Of a stretch of 64,000 nucleotides of DNA, positions 57,455-64,000 are shown piece after piece; the stretch's first letter is position 1, and every line of letters begins with the position of its first letter. Below the pieces are notes generated by a model that saw only the letters and a list, made by a program, of their open reading frames with translations, made no database searches and was not told where the DNA came from. Both the position numbers and the translations under genes were made by a program. Location of the stretch: contig NC_079886.1 of the NCBI RefSeq assembly GCF_029227915.1, positions 18,266,501-18,330,500 of the forward strand, written 5' to 3'. The stretch is from Hydractinia symbiolongicarpus (Eukaryota > Cnidaria > Hydrozoa > Anthoathecata > Hydractiniidae).

Positions 57455-60400
57455 TTATAATGAAATTAATTCATTTAGTTGACGTTTTATCTCTGCATTA
57501 AAAATCTTTAGTTCTAAAGTTCTAACACAGCTCTGAAGTTCAATTTCACTTAGTTCTACACGACGAGATAAGATTTTCATTAAATACTTGTAAGAATCGT
57601 GCCATTCTTGTTGATTCGACCAATCAGGATACAACACGTAGCCTTCATAATGATCACGTGATTCACCATCGTTACATTGGCTTAATGATGGAAGGTCCTC
57701 CAACATTTGTGATGTTTCGTCTTGAATGTTTTGATTCTGGATTCTCTTAACTTTTTCGTCCGTTACTTCGTTATCAAGTGTGTTCAGTGTTTTGTCTGTT
57801 ATATCATTCCGCTTTATATCAACATTTTTATCTTTGATTTTATCATCATCTATGTTCGGTGTTTTATCTATTGCATCATTCTGCATTTTATTCACATCTC
57901 CAATTTTAGCGCTACTATTCGTTACAATGTCGCATTGATTTAAACCAGCCGTCGAAACGGAGATTATTTCTCCAACATGTGATATAGACAAGGGGAAACT
58001 AGAGGGCACCCGTTTGATGTCTTCCAGTTTTACATGTTCGTTTAACGATTCAGCAAGGCTACTAAACGTATTGTAATACTGCTCGATCGCTTGTTCGTTA
58101 AATCCTTTGCGAAAACTCGGGTAATGAAAATGATAAGGTCTTGAAGTAGGTCGGGAAGCAAAACTTTTAAAAACATCTTTAGTGACGTAATCAGCATAAA
58201 CAGAAATGTCGTTAATATAGTTCAAGTCCTCCTCGTAATGAGGGATGCCATTATGCAATTTCATTTTCGCCTTCATCATCGTCCGTGTAACCCAACCCTT
58301 CCATGGTTCAACAGTTGGTATATCGAGTTTTTCAAGTAAAGTGGTTCGTATTTTGTCTTCGCTAAAATATTTTAAAAACCCGAAATACTATTAAATTAAT
58401 TTAAAATTAATCTCCGCGGGGATTATTTTTTTCTGTCAAGTTAGCGAAAAGCTATTACAATAATTACTTGAAACTCTTTTATTTTCACATTTTTCACATT
58501 CTTTTCTGTAGGAGACAAAAAAAATAGCAAACAGCTCCTGTTGTTTTTATTTTGAAAACATTACTGATGTAGGGAAGCGATCTCAAAGATATCTGTTATC
58601 ACAATTCAAAATACGAGCTTGCTATAACTTAAATCACTGATTGGAGATACCGTCTACAGGACAAATGTCAAGTGACATGCGATTATTTTATGCAGTTACA
58701 TCACAACCAGAGATGCTGAATTAAAAGTGAAGCATAAATGCTGCGTGTGACTTCTGAAAACTAGACAGCAAAGAAGACATTCACTGCACAATTCAAGACG
58801 TACGTAATAACAACATTCAACTTACAATTCTTTGCAGCCATCCAAATAATAAATCAACTTTGCAGCGATCACAATAATAGCCATAAGCTGCGCGTCCACG
58901 GGTTCAGTCGTAAGTTCGCTTGATTGATCTGGTAGCTTTAAAACATCAAGCAAGTAACCTGAAATTCTTTGCACGCCTTCTAAAGATGTTCGAAAGGAAA
59001 GTTGACGTTACTTAAGGTGTTTTGACCTAACCTTACTATATCGCTATTTCACCACTGCGTCAAGTGTCCACATAAGCAACTTGTTCATGAATATGACACA
59101 CATCTGAGACGAAACAGGTAATGGAGACAAAGAAATACATAAAATAATGTGCCAAGTAATTAATCCAGATCCACTCGATATTAAGTCCTTATCATTTTCT
59201 GAATATTTTCTGAACTTTTTTTGACTAAAATTCCTGATATTTTTCTAGCTATTCTGGGTCAGTATAAGCATGGATAATTCTAAATAAAATGTAAATTTGA
59301 TGCAAGCATATTGACAAAATACAGTCCATAAAGAATGACATACGAATACATTCCATGCCAATATTTTGAAAAAAAGATGATTGACCATTTAAAACTAACG
59401 TTCCTGAAACGTAAAATTCCTGATATATTAAAAACTTTTCTGGTATTTCTGACGTTTGCCTGACATTTTAAATATATTTTGAAACTTCCTGACAATTCCG
59501 GATCATATATATTTCTGACAGAGCAGACACCTTGTAATCTCTATACACGCCATTAATCTCTCTACACGCCAATAATCGCGTTCTTCTTTCCCGTGGCTAT
59601 TTACCCGTTCTAAAAGCAGTTACTCAAGCTTTTAGATTTGCTACTTGCACCAACATGCTATGCTGTAACCATTGACGCATAAATACTGCCAAAATTACGC
59701 ATTACTATATTATACCGTTAACAACATACAGTTAAACCAACCTGAAAAATCTAAATCCACCGTCAATGATACCAGTAACAGTTTACAATTTTCTTGAGTG
59801 TATGTTAAATCTAGATTGAGGCAGCTCGCAATCTTGCGGGTGAGGTCGTAGGAAGATTTAACACCAGGACATGCTTGTTTGTTGAAAATCTTACGATCAG
59901 TGCCAGCAAATTTCATTTCTGAAGGAAACACTACGGATGCTTTGTGATAAGGCAGACTCCCTTCTCTCGCCCATCTAAAAGAAAAAAACGACAAAAACAC
60001 GTAAGAATTAAAAATAAACAAACTTTATGAGTAGTTTTTGTAAGAATGCGATCTGTGAAAACAATCACGAGGAATAATTTACCTTCTAAGACTTACACGA
60101 GGAAAAATCTCCGTATAAGGTTATACACGAGAAAAATTTCCGGTATTAGGTCAGACACGACAGACAATGCGCCTTATATCGTCACACACAAAGAAGAATT
60201 CACCTTATTAAGTCATTTAATAAAACTGGCTCTTCTAGATACACTAGTCCCAGGTAAACGAAACATAAAGTATGGGGTTGTGTCATGGTCATAAACAGCG
60301 GCATATCTCGATTTTGTTGTACTTTAAACGAACCACAAGAACCGACAACATCTGGCGTTTTCGGCTTAACCTCGTCTTCGCTACTGCTACTTTGATTGTT

Positions 60401-63400
60401 ATCTGAAAGTCTACGTCTGATGTCTGCTTCCATGGTAATGTCGTCGTCTTCTTCCACTTTTAAAAATGTCGGCATGTCCTCTGCCAGAAAAAAAAATTTA
60501 TAAAAATTGAAAAGTTGGATGTTTTGGGAAGAAAGCCAAAATGCAAAAGTTTATTGATGCATATTATATGAAATTTTTAATGAAATTTTGAGAAACTGCT
60601 TTAGGGAATTAATTTTCGAGACTTTTTAGGAAACCATTTTCGAGAAAATGGTTTCGTCTGCGGCTCCCAGTTCTGGGGACCGCGGATCGAATCCTGCTCA
60701 CTGCTTGGCAGTATGTTAGTGATGAACAAAGTAGTTCTTCTTCAATATGACTTACACGCATTATACTCGCCCGTCATGATCAGAGGTCTGATCGGGGTGA
60801 AGCATTCTCTGTTGAGAATGAAATACGGATGTGCTATGACAAATATTCACCTATATGTATACACACCATCCGGATAAACTATCTGAGTTCATCACTAACA
60901 TATTGCCGCACGTAGTGTAGTGGGTTCGTCTGCGGCTCCCAGTTCTGGGGACCGCGGATCGAATCCCGCTCACTGCTTGGCAGTATGTTAGTGATGAACA
61001 AAGTAGTTCTTCTTCAATATAAGAATTTCAATTTCAGCAGGCTTTATTCTAATGTATAAAACATAAAAGCCATTTAAAAATCATTATAAAATAATAAAGA
61101 AAATGTAATTAAACTCCTTTTGTCGCCAAATTTGCGAAATATCAAAATTTGCAAAATTAATTTTCGCGAAAATTATTTCCCAAAATAACCAACTCTAGTT
61201 TATCACAGGAATACTGCGAAGAGTTACTTGCGTTTTTAAATCACTACTTTTTAAACAAAGTAGGGGAAGAGGTCTCTCTATCAACCTCATATCCCCTGGC
61301 TCCAACCCACAACCTGCAAGCAACTTATTACCTTAGCCAGGCCTGCAGTACATTTATGAACAACAGGATTGCTTGAATACAAACACCCTAAACTTTTGGC
61401 ATTTCATGATCAGACGAAATTTGAACCAATTTTCCTGATTTCATGCTAAATAAACAACCTACGAGTGAGTTAAACATGATCCAACAAGCACACCTTCATA
61501 AAACTCCTCCTCTTTCAACAGCATCTGCTCATCTTCGTGAAGATCAGGTAGCATGGCCATCTTTGGGTTTCTTTTCTTCTGAACGCTTGGAGGCAACGTA
61601 CCAAGATTTTTACTGCGGCCTGTCATCTTTTTCGCATTTAGCGATATCGTAGTGGGTTCGTTCTCGCAGAAGGCCACTTCAATCTCTTGAAGGTATCGAA
61701 ACCAAATTTGACCGACAACATTCTGTGAAGTGAAAAAAGAAGAATCAAGCATACAATAGAAATATTCAATGGGTATGATGGCAAATTAGGGATCCACTCT
61801 AGTTCGAGTATTGAGGTGGCTGAAAGGTCTTTGCCTTTTTGTACCTTTTGATGCCAAAAAATAAGAAAAAATGAGATTTTGAATTCTTTTTTATTACAAA
61901 TTACGAGTTAAGAACACAACAGGCGGAGGATTCGAAATATGTAAGAAATAGAAATTCACCTCACTTTTTTTAAATTAAAGCACCTATTGCGTAATTATTT
62001 GTTTATGTGAGAATGTTTAAGATGATTGACGTGTAGTTTATGTTTTAACATAAATTTCTTAAAAGTTTTATTACTATCTTTCTTTAACATTAATTTTACA
62101 ATTAATTTTAATACAATTAATAGTACTAGTCGTTAGCCCGTGGAAAAATCAACGGGTTCGCCCGTCGCAGCTAAGCTACCATTTTGCGTGACGTATACGG
62201 GCATTATAATATAGATTTAAAAAACAGGCAGACGGGCAGTTTTTACAATTTTGCGGTCCACGTACCTGCAGTTTTTCATCAAAACCCATATCAATCAGTG
62301 CTTTCACCTGTGCCTTAATTAAGCATTGGAAACCTTCATAAGACACCCAAGGCTTCCCGATATCATACGCTGAAACAGATGTTAGATATAAGACAAAATA
62401 TGTTGAACAGTGTATATAGACAATATTATGGTGTTCGTATCAATTAGCCATTTAAAATAGGTTAGCAGAGTAAAATGGTTTACGAGAACTGTCACCACTC
62501 GATGAAATTAGAAAAACATTTTTGTGCTATGCAAAACTTATAAACAAAAGATAATTAGTTTAAAATGTTTGTGTATATCAATAATATATTACATATTCAT
62601 TGTAACATGAAAAGCAATTGAGGCTCCAATATGCTTGGTTAATACATTCTGACGTTCGCCAATTGTAAAAGCTTTTCTATCTACTCGTATTTTGAACTTG
62701 TCAAACTTTAAAGTGGACGTGGGATCTTAGGTTATTTGGTTAAGTTCAAACTTCTAAAATGTGCTAATTGCCAAATTTTGGATGCGCCTGGGTGAGTTCC
62801 GACGTAAATAATTTCGTTGTGCGGGTGTGCTAGAGAATGTGAATAGCATATTTTTAACGCTGTCTGTCTGGCCGACGTGAGTGCAGAGTGTAGCAGTTTT
62901 GCAGACTTTTGTCCCTATTCAAATAATGACAAAAAACTGCCTTAATCTTCCAAGATTGTAGATAGCTCTTTACGTAAAAAACATGTTGTCATTATTTTCG
63001 ACTTGCTTTCGTTTTACAAACATACAAATTAGAACAAACTTTACGCTCCGCAAGTTTTGCAGTAGGAATCCATGCAACGATTAAAAATACCACCGAAAAA
63101 CAAACAAACAAACAAACAAAGAACCAGTTATAGCTTACTTACATTTGCGCTTTCTTCCCTTTCTTTTACCTCTGTCTCTCACTTGAAGTTTTCTCACTTG
63201 AGTAACATCCATATCTATTTCTTGTTGCACCTCTACTTGCATGTCCTAAAAAAGTTGATAAATGATATTTGTGTAACTTCCTTATACTTGAACTCAATAA
63301 TAATTATATAAATTTTATTTCAAGTATAAAAGCTTGCATTTGAAACTATAGGAAGCTCACAGAAAACTGACATTCACACTCTAACAGCTACACACACTCA

Positions 63401-63629
63401 TGCTTAATGAATTTTTCCTAACTTGCAATTGAGTTTCCTGAAATTTGCTGGTTACCCCAGATATTTAAAAACTTAGACCCTACAAGTTTCTACGCAAAAG
63501 TTATTCCTAAAATCAATAGATAATAACATTTAAAAAAATTACCTGTGACTGAGTTCCACAATTCGCACAGTAAAATTTCCCATTCTGGTCATAAAAAGAC
63601 TCTCCATCGCAGAGTTCACATGTGGGCAT
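57455..63629 (-). CDS. TAF1B: TAF1B, RNA polymerase I TBP-associated factor subunit B (Rrn7-like), eight exons
   Basis: Eight exons close in frame to 697 aa (human is 588): 63629-63543, 63245-63143, 62369-62266, 61722-61494, 60480-60204, 59974-59742, 58979-58826 and 58361-57455. The N-terminus is a zinc ribbon with Cys4, Cys7, Cys21 and Cys24 (MPTCELCDGESFY ... FYCANCG), as in TAF1B/Rrn7, which are TFIIB-related. A basic stretch (RDRGKRKGRKRK), then GKPWVSYEGFQCLIKAQVKA, fits the TAF1B N-terminal conserved block. The cyclin-fold region follows (TLCFVYLGLVYLEEPVLLND, RWAREGSLPYHKA, AQLMAIIVIAAKLIYYLDG). TAF1B is part of SL1, which recruits RNA polymerase I to rDNA promoters in the nucleolus. 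The last exon contains an Asp/Asn/Lys-rich insertion of about 65 residues, which may explain the extra length. Identification comes from family knowledge and was not aligned. Confidence 0.85.
60066..60217. repeat. 30-bp tandem repeat overlapping the TAF1B exon 5 splice donor
   Basis: Five units start at 60066, 60096, 60126, 60156 and 60187, each beginning cacga(g/c) or cacaa and sharing a ttatta/tataagg centre. The last unit contains the end of TAF1B exon 5 and its GT donor (minus strand ATAAG/gtgaat at 60204). The first unit holds another donor-like site (GAAG/gtaaat, near 60082). Confidence 0.8.
60650..61020 (+). repeat. Two direct copies of a tRNA-derived SINE-like sequence
   Basis: Copies at about 60650-60747 and 60921-61020 differ at about one position in 95. 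The second carries pol III promoter-like boxes: A box tagtgtagtgg (60913-60923) and B box ggatcgaatcc (60956-60966). The first copy keeps only the B box. A phrase cagtatgttagtgatgaac in each copy is complementary to gttcatcactaacatat at 60888-60904, so the segment between the copies can form a hairpin. The whole repeat lies in a TAF1B intron. Confidence 0.65.
62126..62215 (-). mobile_element. Miniature Helitron-like element in a TAF1B intron
   Basis: On the minus strand the element begins TCTATATTATAATGCCC (62215) after a host A, and ends with a hairpin (CCCGTTG ... CCACGGG), a 7-base spacer and CTAG (62129-62126) before a host T. This is the A/TC...CTRR/T arrangement of Helitron insertions. 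It is 90 bp long and encodes nothing. It is related to the tandem pair at about 2160-2365. Confidence 0.55.
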
Positions 63630-63728
63630 GATCAAAATATAATAAGAAGCCTTTTAATAATAATAATAAAAAATGTCATAATTACAGCTAATGCAGTGAA
63701 CTATATAGCGCAATGAATTTGAAGTGCA

Positions 63729-63790
63729 AAATGTACTTAGGCCTGATACACACCAGCTCAATGTATATTTAGGCCTGATACACACCAGCT
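63729..63790. repeat. 32-bp tandem duplication upstream of TAF1B
   Basis: The phrase ttaggcctgatacacaccag occurs at 63737 and again at 63769, with a shared aatgta lead-in. It lies 100-160 bp upstream of the TAF1B start codon, probably within its promoter. Confidence 0.85.
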
Positions 63791-63927
63791 GTGATCCTAC
63801 AAGACAATATTTTTTTTAAAAAAAGAAATATTAAATCAATTGATTTATCGTTACTGAAAATAGAAAAATCTTACAAAAGTTTCAAAAAGCACTTCCACTA
63901 ACAGAAAGACTCACACAAACATCAACT

Positions 63928-64000
63928 ATGCCGTCAGCCAAGATTCTTTTTAAGTCATGTGACCAAAACAAGAGTATAAATGTTGGAAAAAAGAAAGAAA
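63928..64000 (+). CDS. Possible start of a divergent gene at the window edge
   Basis: An ATG at 63928 opens a frame MPSAKILFKSCDQNKSINVG that stays open to the end of the window (24 codons). It is divergent from TAF1B, with about 300 bp between the starts, a common arrangement for a shared promoter. Too short to identify or to be sure it is real. Confidence 0.2.
   Translation, partial: MPSAKILFKSCDQNKSINVGKKKE

Noticed and set aside
60046-60294. 82-codon plus-strand ORF with repeated TxxNLxSKTYTRKNL-like peptide
   Set aside because: The repeat is a by-product of the 30-bp tandem DNA repeat in a TAF1B intron on the opposite strand.

Overview
This is an AT-rich, intron-rich eukaryotic window. 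Single-copy animal genes sit in a background of decayed DNA transposons, miniature inverted-repeat elements (MITEs) and Helitron-like sequences. The mix of LSM5, CCDC148, TAF1B, an intronless class-A-like GPCR, a digestive-cysteine-proteinase-type papain, Tc1 and pogo elements suggests an early-branching metazoan. A cnidarian, probably a hydrozoan or other medusozoan, is my best guess; this is inferred from gene content and was not tested.

Layout. 1-490: 3' end of an unknown gene with a Cys-rich C-terminus. 0.5-22 kb: a transposon-dense block. It holds a tandem miniature Helitron, three Tc1/mariner remnants, a hAT/ZMYM-like remnant, a pogo element with both ends intact that also carries a HIRAN-like ORF, a remnant with a 2A-like motif plus OTU-like and endonuclease regions, a Mutator-like remnant, a HECT E3 ligase pseudogene, and a tandem 1.1-1.3 kb duplication of transposon sequence. 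22.4-29.4 kb: ten-exon CCDC148 (minus). 30.8-31.1 kb: single-exon LSM5 (minus). 31.9-32.5 kb: a TA-flanked MITE containing a small membrane-protein-like ORF. 37.5-50.5 kb: a nine-exon papain-family protease gene (minus). 51.5-52.5 kb: an intronless GPCR (minus). 57.5-63.6 kb: eight-exon TAF1B (minus), with a possible divergent gene start at the right edge.

I assembled the four multi-exon or single-exon host genes by following GT/AG junctions with matching phase. CCDC148 (615 aa), the protease (1,942 aa) and TAF1B (697 aa) all close in frame. The host genes are functionally unrelated: ciliary/centrosomal coiled coil, U6 snRNP, extracellular or membrane proteolysis, and RNA polymerase I initiation. 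There is no operon logic.

The most unusual item is the protease. It joins an N-terminal membrane anchor, the extra N-terminal domain of invertebrate digestive cysteine proteinases, an I29 propeptide, an intact C1A catalytic domain and a predicted disordered tail of about 1,177 residues with acidic repeats. Its third intron holds a perfect 164-bp-arm inverted repeat and a degenerate satellite. Other notable items are the pogo+HIRAN composite element, the tandem mini-Helitron junction, the 2A-like motif, and a 30-bp tandem repeat that overlaps a TAF1B splice donor.
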